DNA of 64,000 bases from Tritrichomonas musculus (Eukaryota > Parabasalia > Tritrichomonadida > Tritrichomonadidae): positions 434,001-498,000 of the forward strand of contig JAPFFF010000061.1 in the NCBI GenBank assembly GCA_039105265.1. Direction: 5' to 3'. The notes beneath the pieces were generated by a model. That model ran no database searches. It was not told the origin of the DNA and saw only the letters and a program-made list of their open reading frames with translations. A program made the translations under genes and the position numbers. Shown piece after piece: positions 19,401-29,056 of this stretch (position 1 is the stretch's first letter; the number at the start of each line of letters is the position of its first letter).

Positions 19401-22400
19401 TCAATTTTTGTTCAATATCATCATCATTTATTTTAATTTTCAATATATTATAATTTACATTATTGATTGTTTTTGTATCCCCTTCAACGTTTTCATTTTT
19501 CACATTGAATTCTGGAACTCCAAATTTTATATTAAAAAGTGAATCTGTCTTATCTGATGACGTAGCTAATTTTTCAATATCAACACCGTTTATTAATCCA
19601 TTTACATTCAAATTTGCTAATATATTGAAATTGCCTAAAACCGGTTTTTTCTCATCAATTGTTCGGCCATCTTCTTTCAAAATATTGATATCATAGCTTT
19701 CTAATAATTCATTTACTGAATTCACTCCTGAAATATTTGCTGGCAAATTATTATTAATATTAATATCTGCTATTTCATCTGATAATAATTTAATATCATC
19801 AACGGGGTCTACATGATGGCGCCAAACCCATTCACCTCCATATTGAACAATTTGGCCTTTTCCTAAAAATCGGCCTGAATTCAAAAATTCAACCATAATT
19901 GACACACTCTCTGAATAGCTATTTCTCCAATTTCTGTCAAAACCTCTATTTCTATATGATAACATCACCCACTCTTCTAAATAATCATCCCATACATAGT
20001 TATCAGGAGGAACAAATTCATGATTGGTTCTCCATCCAGCTTCAAAATTCTGTCCATGTTCTTGCCATTCTTGATCAAAAACATTCCAAACATAATTATC
20101 ACCAAAATGTTGTCTTTGATCTCTTTGCCATTCTAATCTTTCACTTTGATCTTGATTTGTATATGAGTTATAATTTGCATGAAATATCCATTGATCATAT
20201 CTATCACTCCAACGAAAAACACCATCATTTATTTGAGATGGCAACAGAAAGGTTGCTAATGCTGAACTAGGATTCGTTCTCCAGTCTGTATTTGATTCTT
20301 GAATACCATTTTCTGCACCGACAGCAACCCATTCACCATGAAAAGTGTCAATGATAAAATTGCGTGGCATATTTTGTGCATTAAGATTTGTTCGCCAACC
20401 AGATTGAAAATTAGAATTATTATGAAGAACCCAATGATCAGTTAATATGTCAAAAACATAATTTTCATCTCTTTGAAAAGAACGATCATGTGATGTGTCA
20501 ATTACATTCACTTTTTCTTTCTTTTTTCGTCGTCTTTTTATCGTTGTGTTCACTTGAGTTGCTGCTTCTTGATATATTTCTGGTTGAAACATCGCATCAA
20601 CAAAAGAGCCGACACTATTATCAATTATTAAATGATTTTGCTTTTGAATTAATTGTTGAATGTCAAGATGTTGTTGTTGAGAAATTTGGCCAAAAAATCT
20701 TTGATTATTATTATTATTATTATTATCATTACAATTGCATTCTCTTATATTTGAGACTCTTTCTTCTAAAACATTATGTTGCTGAATAATATTTCGAATA
20801 TTTCTATTTGTTGTATCGATCCATCCCTGAAAACTAGGGTCTCTCATATCGTCATCATTATTATCATCATCATTATTATCATTTCCATTTCCATCAATAA
20901 TAATGCCATTATTAATATCCAACAATTGCCCTCCTTCAAAATTGCTCGTGCTTAATGCTAAACGTCCATTTTCAATTTTTTTGGCACGAATCTTTTTGAA
21001 TGCACTTGTGATTACCATTCCCGTAATTCCTGAACCAAGAAGAACCAAAATAACAGTAAGGATACTTTTCATAAGCTCTGTTTGGTTTTCATAATATTTT
21101 TTCAAAAATTCATAAGCACTATTCACTTCAATAACGATATCACCCGTCGTTTCTATTGGATGATTGACAAATTGATAAACTGCATGAATAATTTTTTTTG
21201 TGGATTTATCCCATATTAATTGAACTGTACCGTTAAATATTTCAATAAATTTTTCTTTGGAAAAGTTGTTATATAAAAATGTTTGTATTGGAGCTGTATA
21301 TTTTTTATTTTGAATTATTTCTTTGAGCCATTCCCATAATTTTTCCACTTCAACGGCTTCTTCAGGGTCAATTATTTGATCAGCGTCAGTGACAAAATGG
21401 TATTCTTTGATTTCTGCATTTCCGACTTCATCTATCATTGGAACAACTACTCCATCAAAAATCTCTTTTATCTTCTGTTTATTTATATTTTTGCCTATCC
21501 ATTCTTTCCAGTCTTCAAAACTGCTTGTATTTGAAAAGTATTGTTTCAAAAAGTCGACAAAATTTTCGACAAAAACATATGCTTCATCATTTTCGAAATC
21601 CTCATCAAAATGTGCTATATATGTCTTCTGATATGTTTCTCCATCTTTACCAAACACAGTCTGTTTAAAATTATTATATATATTTTTCAAAGCAGTTTTA
21701 TTAAAATTCTCCATGATATGACGGAAAAAATTCTGATTCTGTTTATCGGCCTTCTTCAATTTTTCAAAAACATTGGCTATATTATCATATTCGATTTCAC
21801 CTTTATCGTTCACTGTTTTTGTTTTTAAAGTTTTTGTCTCTATTTCATCATTAGCTTCATTATATACTGTCACTTCTTGATTATTTAAGCCTTCCATAAT
21901 ATCTTCATGCATTTGAGATATTGTTTCTGTGTTTGTATTGATTGCATTGACCATTTGGTCAAAATTTGTGATAGGTTCTTCTTTAGTTTTCATTCTATTT
22001 TTGGTCAAAAATGATCCATACCATGGTTCTGATTCTTTTTCGGTTTCTTCATACGTTATCACTTTTGCTTTTCCATCTGGTTTAATATTTGATGAACTGT
22101 CAAAACCGAAATCTTTCAAATTATTGAATGTTTTCATCCAATTATATAAATTTTCAAGAGTGATATTCAATGATTCAATAATCTCATTAATTGTGGTTAC
22201 TTTTTCTTTTTCATAATAGCATCGTTTATCCTCCCAATAATCCAAAAGTTGAGCACCATCCTCTTTTTTAAGGGGGAGCATTTTCAATAGTTTATTATCT
22301 GGGCTGATAACCGTCATAGCCCTTGAATGTTTAATAAACTGATTGAGTACTCTTATTAATTGATTATATGTCTTTATTGAATTGTTTTCTGTTGAGATAT

Positions 22401-22839
22401 AATATTTATTCTTTAGATCAAAATCTAATCCTTTCAATGTTAAGTCTGAAATTTCACGGTTTACATCAAAAGTTGCGTCTATTTTCAATTGATTTAGAGA
22501 GTTTTGAATAGCATCTGAATTATCATTCAAACATTTATAAAGCTGTTCTAAGGTGAAAGCATTGGTCAATTTGCCATTCACCTTGATTTGTCCTGTTGGA
22601 TAAATATTGACCTTATATAAGTTTTTTATATCTCCTGGTTTTATACCTGCACCTGCGGTTATATAAGCATCTATCTCTGTTTTATTATAAATGTTATTGA
22701 AGAAAACTGAAGAACCATCTTCATCTTCTATTTGAACAATTTTATTTCCATTCTCATCTTCTCCGACTTTGATTTCTATTCCATTTGATTTTAATGTCTC
22801 AGCCTCACTTGATTGAATTGAGTATAAACCAATCGACAT
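16462..22839 (-). CDS. Giant fibre-like protein of element C (2125 aa)
   Basis: This is the largest open frame in the window. By approximate residue: 1-580, unknown mixed fold; about 590-615, a membrane segment (TVILVLLGSGITGMVI) followed by basic residues; about 640-700, an Asn/Asp-rich linker; about 780-1010, tryptophan-rich repeats of the form NYVWD..EEW..GWR; about 1250, the IIEADNSLKLHKSD core block; about 1550-1580, the nearly invariant NITSSKIITADNITTMRSDL module; about 1630, a second hydrophobic segment; about 1950, a coiled coil ending in a YALKDDIP motif. It is inferred to be a virion fibre or attachment protein, because relatives occupy element ends in A, B and E. It is divergent from the penton-like gene, with only 16 bases between starts. 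The frame looks whole. Confidence 0.7.
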   Translation of the reverse strand: MSIGLYSIQSSEAETLKSNGIEIKVGEDENGNKIVQIEDEDGSSVFFNNIYNKTEIDAYITAGAGIKPGDIKNLYKVNIYPTGQIKVNGKLTNAFTLEQLYKCLNDNSDAIQNSLNQLKIDATFDVNREISDLTLKGLDFDLKNKYYISTENNSIKTYNQLIRVLNQFIKHSRAMTVISPDNKLLKMLPLKKEDGAQLLDYWEDKRCYYEKEKVTTINEIIESLNITLENLYNWMKTFNNLKDFGFDSSSNIKPDGKAKVITYEETEKESEPWYGSFLTKNRMKTKEEPITNFDQMVNAINTNTETISQMHEDIMEGLNNQEVTVYNEANDEIETKTLKTKTVNDKGEIEYDNIANVFEKLKKADKQNQNFFRHIMENFNKTALKNIYNNFKQTVFGKDGETYQKTYIAHFDEDFENDEAYVFVENFVDFLKQYFSNTSSFEDWKEWIGKNINKQKIKEIFDGVVVPMIDEVGNAEIKEYHFVTDADQIIDPEEAVEVEKLWEWLKEIIQNKKYTAPIQTFLYNNFSKEKFIEIFNGTVQLIWDKSTKKIIHAVYQFVNHPIETTGDIVIEVNSAYEFLKKYYENQTELMKSILTVILVLLGSGITGMVITSAFKKIRAKKIENGRLALSTSNFEGGQLLDINNGIIIDGNGNDNNDDDNNDDDMRDPSFQGWIDTTNRNIRNIIQQHNVLEERVSNIRECNCNDNNNNNNNQRFFGQISQQQHLDIQQLIQKQNHLIIDNSVGSFVDAMFQPEIYQEAATQVNTTIKRRRKKKEKVNVIDTSHDRSFQRDENYVFDILTDHWVLHNNSNFQSGWRTNLNAQNMPRNFIIDTFHGEWVAVGAENGIQESNTDWRTNPSSALATFLLPSQINDGVFRWSDRYDQWIFHANYNSYTNQDQSERLEWQRDQRQHFGDNYVWNVFDQEWQEHGQNFEAGWRTNHEFVPPDNYVWDDYLEEWVMLSYRNRGFDRNWRNSYSESVSIMVEFLNSGRFLGKGQIVQYGGEWVWRHHVDPVDDIKLLSDEIADININNNLPANISGVNSVNELLESYDINILKEDGRTIDEKKPVLGNFNILANLNVNGLINGVDIEKLATSSDKTDSLFNIKFGVPEFNVKNENVEGDTKTINNVNYNILKIKINDDDIEQKLKAFNGNIFKIILRKDVVYDTEGRYIKEFFISVHDNHIQCPIIAYDEESKGYTNKCSEDSSQFFIAFDERLNIVPYTLWMNGDLSIMNQTSQDLIESNKPVFKCKIIEADNSLKLHKSDVHYFYKPSIISEDNDYYKMIFEIPSDYTIPLNLQFKFKEYCFGNEWVLTWDGTKWMGNNIQARIVGKVVNKLNRTKMSESSRPSNSVFIMIKKTEANEKLIPKSESSPESLIHGLFQNTSKKFELIKKDGTKIEPKSLYWFLDDSEIVNDERYPDYSIGKLNIICDDYPNNNFKIEEIDEIHLNIETPGYPQFTVAYTFKANGVFVNSVNKRGHFGLIPLKDTIESLELHLEDSLIDDNNRNIELYLRKDIINSIEEVNWDSKTNAFAYIIKSQFYDVSPNPNAATTLYTDYNITSSKIITADNITTMRSDLNVLTNNFDVVSYDVQAISNKVDVLNSEMVAINLKTQNLEYDEKNTRMISYVALAFGIAGTVGSAISIGMSINPNFIKFPTKTVSNAGQTTTRGGGILQRIQNFFREWWYRRAGYRNLGDMELFDNPGITRSIQSTTDLTPLFEWCDKEYEPLPDETFDDDFDDPTKAVLSIRATEEMCNQFRDSLKRPFKLLASKVEEIESSDFISKSDLKRDDTIDINGKLIDGKIHLEAEDTISEGIIKVRIMIMKVSEYNDIDYEENYPIIHISNGEISNYEGTENFPTASLQDKTIIIDNPKRHRISAISIKENTAIRSMKYSVNDIAYMSDIDALNKKIDQIEENSHTNDENIAKIMNTYPTVDETNEALDVLKGRIETLEAENTTLKATIAAFEARIAALEGKSDPDLSIYALKDDIPDMNNLIKLAKVNYTFDNKSEGIIRYNLEKALDNYEATIYLSYPETKNNIVTQKEIKVNVSFNSANSPSSEYQCETTEIYLNNIRFPLDKTTFNVISIAQSIVFNSSFFKNGISNSENPKCEIFTRTPYATLLDIA

Positions 22840-22855
22840 ATTTAATAATAAATAA

Positions 22856-23593
22856 ATGTTAATTTCTATGCAAAGCCGTGACTCACAAAAATATCATACT
22901 GTGTCTTTGACGATGAATATACCTTGGAAATGCAGCTATGTAAAATATTATGTGTCTTCTATAAACACTAATTCAAACATATTATTAAGTACAAAAGATG
23001 ATTATATGAAATATCAAGTTGGCAAAACCGTTCATACTATTGAATTTTCTGAGTCCTATCATTATTCTATCAAACAACTTGAACAAATTTTTAGTCAGAA
23101 AAGTGAATTAGCATGGGAATATGATAAAAATAAACGCACATTTAAGATAACAGCAAGTTTGAAAACAACAATTACATCAATATCTCACAGAGCTGCATTA
23201 TTGACTGGATTATATAACACTCCGTTGCCTTTGACAATTGATCCTAAAGAACCCTTTATTGTGCCAGATTTGCCGATCATAACTCATACAAAACTTTATT
23301 TGGTCTCTTTACAAGGTAATCCGATGTATTCAGCTATTGGAGATCAAGAGTATACGCCTTCAGTTATAGGAAATATAAACACAATGGCTATAGACGGCAA
23401 GCCACTGATTTATGACTTTGAGAAAGAAGGAAAACCAATAAAAATAAAAACAAACACAGATAGTTTAAAATATTTAGAATTAAGTTTAGTCGATTTCCAA
23501 TTTCAGCCTATCGCTTTAAAAAGTCCTTTGTTTGTTTCAATTAAAGTAAAGCCAGCTAAAGATGCAGACGTTAAGGATGTGTTAACTAAATGA
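22856..23593 (+). CDS. Penton-like minor capsid protein of element C
   Basis: The product has 245 residues. The C-terminal half has the pattern of Maverick/Polinton minor capsid (penton-type) proteins: a TKLYLVSLQGNPMYS strand pair, an IGNINTMAIDG segment, a short strand and a closing LELSLVDFQFQPI...FVSIKV strand. The N-terminal half contains YHYSIKQLEQIF and a ISHRAALLTGL segment. The gene is divergent from the giant fibre-like gene, and its 3' end overlaps that of PolB by 8 bases. The gene pair with the fibre suits a vertex complex. Penton assignment is by pattern, not by search. Confidence 0.55.
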   Translation: MLISMQSRDSQKYHTVSLTMNIPWKCSYVKYYVSSINTNSNILLSTKDDYMKYQVGKTVHTIEFSESYHYSIKQLEQIFSQKSELAWEYDKNKRTFKITASLKTTITSISHRAALLTGLYNTPLPLTIDPKEPFIVPDLPIITHTKLYLVSLQGNPMYSAIGDQEYTPSVIGNINTMAIDGKPLIYDFEKEGKPIKIKTNTDSLKYLELSLVDFQFQPIALKSPLFVSIKVKPAKDADVKDVLTK

Positions 23594-26500
23594 ATTTAAG
23601 GGTCCTGCTAAACTTTTTGATATTAGTCTGCTGAAAAGTTTGAGTTTTTCTGAATGCATTTGTGCCATCTAATAAATTGAACTCCATTTTGGCCCCAGCA
23701 TACAATTTTTCATAGAGTTCTTCAATTGTGATGCCCATTCGTTTACATTTATTAATGATCACTTGATGAGGAATGCCCTTGAGTCTTATATGATATCCTT
23801 CTTTTCCTTCTTCATCGACTAAGATATCTAAATAACTTTTCTTGCCTAATGCGATCAGTTTTCGTGAATGTATTTGGCCTACTGCACCCTCAAAACCGTC
23901 AAAATCATTATGAAATTGACACATGTTTTCACCTATTAATTCAGCATTATATTTCTCCTTAAAGATCTCTGCCACTTTTTTCACATCATCTTCATTTAGG
24001 TGCATGCTATCGGTATCTTGATAGAATATTTCAATCCCTTTTTGTTCTGCACTAGCCATAACACGATTCATCAAATGTTTTGACCATGAAAGAACGCTAG
24101 CACCAAATTGTGGGAGATTGAAATGATCATTGATCGGCTTCAGCTTTTTCACATAGCATCTATCAATTGTCGGTTCATCATAGATTTCTGTGATAAAGTT
24201 ATAATTGCGCCAAATGTATTTCATTAGCTCATCTCTGGGTACACTTTTTGTTTCGGTTTTCATCGCTTTCAATATTGATTTGCCATAGATTGAATTCAAT
24301 AGCAATTTGATCGTTGACTGCAGTGGATTCTTCTCTTTCTTATATTTGAGTCTTAAATTAAATAATCCAAGAATGAACTCATTTATCTTCTTATTAAATC
24401 CTTCATCAAAATAGTAACCACGAATGATTTCGTATTTGATATCATAGAACTCTATTAAATCCATTAGTGCAATCTTGTCAATATAAAAATTGCTAACAGG
24501 GTTATTGTCAAATATTTTTGAGCCCTTATCATTTCGTCTAAAGACTTGCCCGAATTTATATGGCTTATCGGATTTGCACTTGATTTCATTAATATTGATT
24601 TCAATAAAAAAAGTGTCAAATTTCATCAATTGATCATGGTCTATATTTTGAGGCAAAATTTTCGGTTTTCCTTTAGCAACACCATCCATTACATACATAG
24701 CTGAAGGATAAAGGCTAACTGCATCAAAATCTTGTATTCTTCCTTCTATATATTGCTTTTGATTTGATGCTGTCATTGTTCTTCCTCCGCTTACACATCT
24801 TTGAATAAAGTTTTGCGGTTTGCCACTTAATTGATAACAACCGTCAAAACATCCATATTTATTGGCGAAATGATAACCGATAGATGAGATTGAAATAAAG
24901 TTATTAACGCCTAACATTTCTGTACCTGTTTGTTTGAATACTTCTTTCAAATCTTTATCAAATTTTTCAAGCCCTTTCATAAGAACGATACAATCCTTAA
25001 AACAATAGAACTTGGCATATTTCATAATATTAATTGAATCATTTTTTTCATTGTATGCTTCACTTATTTTGGCATTTTCTAGGATTTGTTTGCTTTCATC
25101 TTTGCCATCGTTCTCTTTTCTATACTGCTCATAGAATTCATTGATTGGCAGAACAGCTTTTTGAATGTTTTCTTCAGTGTATATTTTGTATGCCATAACC
25201 TCTTTATGCACATCTAAATTAAACATAGATGCAAAATTCCTGAGAGCCGATGGAATAATTGAATAGGAATTGCGAAACGTAAGCTTTTTCACTAATTTAC
25301 CATTTGAAGCATACTTGAGCATAATGACTTGCAAAACTGTGCCTGTTCTTTCAGTTATTTGTGTTTTCCATCCAGGAGTATTGATGAAAAAGCAACCATC
25401 GTACTTTAAATTATGAAAATAAGTTAGTGAATTATTGTATAGATAATTGAGAAGCTGACGATCAATGTTTTCACCTTCAAAACTTATTTTGTGAATATTT
25501 TGGCCTTCACGATACACTGTGCAATTCAAATAAGGACGATGAGGAGATACAGTAGTGTCTGTTTCAAAATCTGAATAATATACTCTAGACCAATCTTTCT
25601 CTTTCTTCTTATCTTTATTCGAGTCTATTATTTTTGTGCATAATTCTTCATTATAATCAAGATCAATGTAATCATTCAATCCATCATATTCGGTTGTATT
25701 CAATATGGATAATTCGCAGCTTCTTATCTCTCTGAACATATTGAGCTCAAACATTTTTCTGAATATCATCATTGGAAGAGTGCCATTTTCTGAATAAAAA
25801 ATCTTTTCGCCTTTGATGCCTTTGATCATGAAGCGGTTTTTATCATCTTTGAACTTTTCGTCTATTTCTTTTGCATGTTCAAGATAATAGATGGTGCATT
25901 TGATTGGCCTATATATCATGTAGTGATCTTTATAAAGAAGCAACTCTACTGTTCGATCATAACCTTTCTTTCTTGTGTCTATTTTAATCTGCATTTGATG
26001 TTTAATATCAAACCTTTCGTCGATTCTTTTCACGACAAAACTGCATTTGAATTTTTCTGATATCTCTTTGATTTTGTTATTTGGTATCGATTTTGTTTGA
26101 ACATAATATCGCAAGTGATTTATTTCTTCATCATTGAACACTCCTGACTGAATCAAGGCATAGACAAAACAATTGTCTTTATAATTTTTCTTATCTATCT
26201 TTGAGAATATTTGGAATTCACTGAGATCTAAATTAGATAAATTAATAAAAGGAAAGAATGAGCCTTCTGGTGTTGATCTATAATCTGGATCGATTTCGAC
26301 TTCTTCATGATATAAAGCATGGTCATCTTCATCTTCTTTAATAACATCGAACTTAATTCCTTTATCGTCTAGTTGTTTTCTCAGAAAAAGTACATCATAT
26401 TTCACTGGAATGAATTCAAAGTTTACTGTTGGGTTTGTATCTGATTTCTCTTCTGACAAGTCTAATTCGCCTGATATGTGACCTATTGTGCTCTCTATGT

Positions 26501-26798
26501 CATGTTTGTCGCTGAGAGTGAACCATTTTGCGTGTCCATCAAGTGTGTATGCTTTGACGACAACTTTTGATTTATTTCGAATCTTATAGCAGTGTCGAAG
26601 CATCTCTGTAAATGCGAGTCTCTTGCACTCACTGTCTCCAATATCGACGTCAAAGGAGAACTCTTTTGCAGCCATAAACATGAGTCTTTTGAGTTCTCTT
26701 TGAAATAACTCTTGATCATCCACTTCTTGTACTCTTTTTTCGTATGCTTGTCTTGCTTGTGTCTTTGAGTCTTCATAAAAGTCTATAGACAAGTTCAT
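23586..26798 (-). CDS. polB: Family B DNA polymerase of element C (protein-primed type)
   Basis: The product has 1070 residues and is the replicative polymerase expected in Mavericks. By approximate residue: an OTU-like region at 215-330 (KDNCFVYAL... DHYMIY); exonuclease motifs YSDFET near 410, HNLKYDG near 460 and YCFKDC near 600; polymerase motif A DFDAVSLYPS near 696; motif B LLLNSIYGK near 833; motif C YQDTDS near 931. The spacing fits protein-primed polymerases, in keeping with linear DNA and TIRs. The start is the ATG at 26798; a small coiled-coil gene lies 8 bases upstream. The frame looks whole. Confidence 0.93.
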   Translation of the reverse strand: MNLSIDFYEDSKTQARQAYEKRVQEVDDQELFQRELKRLMFMAAKEFSFDVDIGDSECKRLAFTEMLRHCYKIRNKSKVVVKAYTLDGHAKWFTLSDKHDIESTIGHISGELDLSEEKSDTNPTVNFEFIPVKYDVLFLRKQLDDKGIKFDVIKEDEDDHALYHEEVEIDPDYRSTPEGSFFPFINLSNLDLSEFQIFSKIDKKNYKDNCFVYALIQSGVFNDEEINHLRYYVQTKSIPNNKIKEISEKFKCSFVVKRIDERFDIKHQMQIKIDTRKKGYDRTVELLLYKDHYMIYRPIKCTIYYLEHAKEIDEKFKDDKNRFMIKGIKGEKIFYSENGTLPMMIFRKMFELNMFREIRSCELSILNTTEYDGLNDYIDLDYNEELCTKIIDSNKDKKKEKDWSRVYYSDFETDTTVSPHRPYLNCTVYREGQNIHKISFEGENIDRQLLNYLYNNSLTYFHNLKYDGCFFINTPGWKTQITERTGTVLQVIMLKYASNGKLVKKLTFRNSYSIIPSALRNFASMFNLDVHKEVMAYKIYTEENIQKAVLPINEFYEQYRKENDGKDESKQILENAKISEAYNEKNDSINIMKYAKFYCFKDCIVLMKGLEKFDKDLKEVFKQTGTEMLGVNNFISISSIGYHFANKYGCFDGCYQLSGKPQNFIQRCVSGGRTMTASNQKQYIEGRIQDFDAVSLYPSAMYVMDGVAKGKPKILPQNIDHDQLMKFDTFFIEININEIKCKSDKPYKFGQVFRRNDKGSKIFDNNPVSNFYIDKIALMDLIEFYDIKYEIIRGYYFDEGFNKKINEFILGLFNLRLKYKKEKNPLQSTIKLLLNSIYGKSILKAMKTETKSVPRDELMKYIWRNYNFITEIYDEPTIDRCYVKKLKPINDHFNLPQFGASVLSWSKHLMNRVMASAEQKGIEIFYQDTDSMHLNEDDVKKVAEIFKEKYNAELIGENMCQFHNDFDGFEGAVGQIHSRKLIALGKKSYLDILVDEEGKEGYHIRLKGIPHQVIINKCKRMGITIEELYEKLYAGAKMEFNLLDGTNAFRKTQTFQQTNIKKFSRTLKFI

Positions 26799-26805
26799 TA
26801 TGTCA

Positions 26806-26946
26806 TTATCTACATTTATTTGCCTTTGATATATTGGTTTTCATCTTTTTCCCCGACAAGCCACTTCTCTGTAATCTCTGTATTTGATTTTGCTGTGTTT
26901 GAACAAGTTTTATCAATTCTTCTCTTGAAAGTTTGTTGAAGTCCAT
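26806..26946 (-). CDS. Small coiled-coil protein (46 aa)
   Basis: I chose the ATG at 26946 (MDFNKLSREELIKLV...). A longer frame extends upstream, but its added residues are low-complexity Phe/Ile/Ser encoded by A/T runs. The protein is one Gln-rich amphipathic helix followed by a basic Lys tail. It is packed 8 bases before PolB on the same strand, so it may be co-expressed and could act as a small DNA-binding or priming accessory. Function unknown. Confidence 0.45.
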   Translation of the reverse strand: MDFNKLSREELIKLVQTQQNQIQRLQRSGLSGKKMKTNISKANKCR

Positions 26947-27046
26947 TTTAAGTGTGATTAAATTGACCTTTATTAACCTAAAAACCGTAGAAATATAAAA
27001 AGAAAAAATAAAAGAAAAATAAGAGAAGAATTGTTTATTAATGACC

Positions 27047-28262
27047 TTATGCAATTAAAAGTGTCTTTAAATAATGTTCAACCCACCATGCTGTAATTGT
27101 GGGTAAGTTTTTAAGATTCACATCTGGAGCATTATCCTGAAGTGATAGTAAATATTGGTATTCTCGAGGATCATTAACGAGCTTTTTTATTGAGGAAGTA
27201 AAGTCATTATAAAGATCTTGTTGGAGCTTGGAACTATTATAATCTTTGCTGTATTTATTTTTGAATTCTTCATGGACGAATATTAAACGTCTTGCTTCTT
27301 CTGATCTACTGATCTTTTTTTCTAGAGTTTTAGCAATTCCAGTTGGATCAACCTTTTCTCTCTTATCCCAGGCATTGTTTACCACTCTCACCAATTCATC
27401 TAAGAAAGCTGGTTCTTTGCATACTCTTTTTGAAACAGATGCATAATCTATTTCCGGTGCTGGTGCTGGTGCTGGTGGAGGTGGAGGTGGTGGTGGTATC
27501 TTTAGTTTTGTAATTTGTTCCTCTAGGTTCTTGATCTTGGTCTCATAATCTGCTTTTTGCTTTTCCAGCTTTTTGTCCACATATTTGGTCATTATTTGAC
27601 GAATTCTCCAATCCAACTTTGTGAGTGGATTTGGCTGCTGATCGGATTGGAGAATTATGTCCATTAATCTTTCCCAGCTTTTTGTCTCTTCCTCTGGTTC
27701 AGCTGGCAAAAAATTTATGACATGGCCAGGTTCTATTTGCAAATGAGGTTCTTCTTCCTCCTCTTGTTGCTTGTTCAGCAAGTTTTGCAGTAATTGATTC
27801 AGCAAGTCTTGCTTGCTTATTCAGCAAGTTTTGCGACAGATTCTGGTCTTGCTTGTTCAGCAAGAGTTGCAACAATTGATTCGAGTCTTGCTTGTTCAGC
27901 AAGAGTTGCAGTAATTGATTCGAGTCTTGCTTGTTCAGCAAGAGTTGCAACAATTGATTTGCGTCTGGCTGCTGATTCGAGTCTTGCTTGTTCAGCAAGA
28001 GTTGCAGTAATTGATTTGCGTCTGGCTGCTGATTCGAGTCTTGCTTGTTCAGCAAGAGTTGCAGTAATTGATTCGAGTCTTGCTTGTTCAGCAAGAGTTG
28101 CAGTAATTGATTCGAGTCTTGCTTGTTCAGCAAGAGTTGCAGTAATTGATTCTGATTTGTCATTTGCATGTCATTAAGCATTGGCATTCTTTGGATTTGA
28201 CGTTTGATGATTCGTCTTTGTTTTGAGTTTAGATTGTTGTTGTTGTTGTTGTTGAAGAACAT
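27047..28262 (-). pseudogene. Repeat-rich gene region of element C (about one break)
   Basis: The N-terminal coding part starts at the ATG at 28262 with an Asn run and a basic stretch (KQRRIIKRQIQR). It then has tandem repeats of 13 residues, LLQLLLNKQDSNQ-like, encoded by 27790-28160. The C-terminal coding part has a Pro/Ala linker after a coiled coil (YVDKKLEKQKADYETKIKNL) and a helical domain with RLIFVHEEFKNKY. The region is not one open frame; about one break lies within it. The parts look like a scaffold or core protein of the coiled-coil type found beside Maverick capsid genes, but no family is recognised. Confidence 0.5.
27790..28160. repeat. Tandem 39-bp coding repeats with internal hairpins
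   Basis: About eight to nine units of roughly 39 bases, some enlarged by 12 bases. Each unit contains CTTGCT-TGTTC-AGCAAG, a six-base stem with a five-base loop, and encodes a Leu/Gln repeat on the minus strand. High similarity between units suggests recent slippage or conversion. Confidence 0.85.
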
Positions 28263-28628
28263 TAAAAAAAATGGTCAGCAATGGCGGTTTTTAAGAATAA
28301 TTTATTCTCTCAATTATCGTTTCTCACAAAATTGAATGTCCGATCATTTTTATAATAAACATTTTATTTTAATCTAACGATTAATTATTAATTATCTATA
28401 TTAAGTATATATATTATTTTTATGATTATTATTAAAAAACAAATTATTAAAAATATTTCAATAAATTGAGAGAATGTAAATTTTATTCCAAAGTATTTTA
28501 TTTTTTAAATCTAAACTATTATTTAATATCTACATTAAATATACATATTTATAAAATAGTTATTTTTATTCTAAAAAATGTTTTTCCTATAGATTTTGAA
28601 AATTCTTTTGAAAAAGTTCACACTTTTT
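28263..28628. other. Gene-free A/T-rich interval
   Basis: About 366 bases between two divergent genes, made of A/T runs without a frame, repeat or GC-rich stem that I can see. As the only long spacer between divergent genes in this part of C, it may hold promoters for both. Confidence 0.5.
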
Positions 28629-29048
28629 ATGTCTGAATACTTTGAAGACGAAACTGATTTTCTTGATTCTTTAGTTCATTATGAGTTAACAGAAGAAGAC
28701 AAAGAGCTCTGGCATCCTGATAATCAAATAGAAAAATTGGGGAAAGATATCTCACGGTCATTACATATATCTTCTCAAGAAGATAAAATTCCTAGTTTCG
28801 AATTAAGTCCAAAAGCCAAAATACCAGATAGCTTCCATATCAATCCCAAATTCTTGGCATTTTATAAATCTCTCAGAAAAGATAATTATTATGCAAATGA
28901 ACTCAGAGATTTATATAATAGTTATTTTGGCACAAATTTAACCAAAAAAGGACTTGCACATATACTTGAAATAAGAACAATGTTTTCTAATAAGCGTATT
29001 AGAATAAAAAATAAAAGATTAACAATATACACAAAAATTTTTTACTAA
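28629..29048 (+). CDS. Small acidic protein with basic C-terminus, unknown (139 aa)
   Basis: The start was chosen at the ATG of MSEYFEDETDF. The N-terminus is acidic. The C-terminal 70 residues are basic and contain YKSLRKDNYYANELRDLYNSYFG followed by a Lys/Arg-rich end, which could be a small helical DNA-binding domain. The tandem 26-bp array begins a few bases after its stop. No family is recognised. Confidence 0.5.
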   Translation: MSEYFEDETDFLDSLVHYELTEEDKELWHPDNQIEKLGKDISRSLHISSQEDKIPSFELSPKAKIPDSFHINPKFLAFYKSLRKDNYYANELRDLYNSYFGTNLTKKGLAHILEIRTMFSNKRIRIKNKRLTIYTKIFY

Positions 29049-29056
29049 ACATTACT

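Noticed and set aside
27794-28177. Plus-strand frame encoding repeated LACSARVA blocks
   Set aside because: It is the antisense of the Leu/Gln repeat gene; 39-bp repeats without stops open several frames.
28629-29048. Homology between the 139-residue protein of C and the small protein at 9079-9483 of B
   Set aside because: Similar size and a vague helical C-terminal pattern only; I could not align key residues with confidence.
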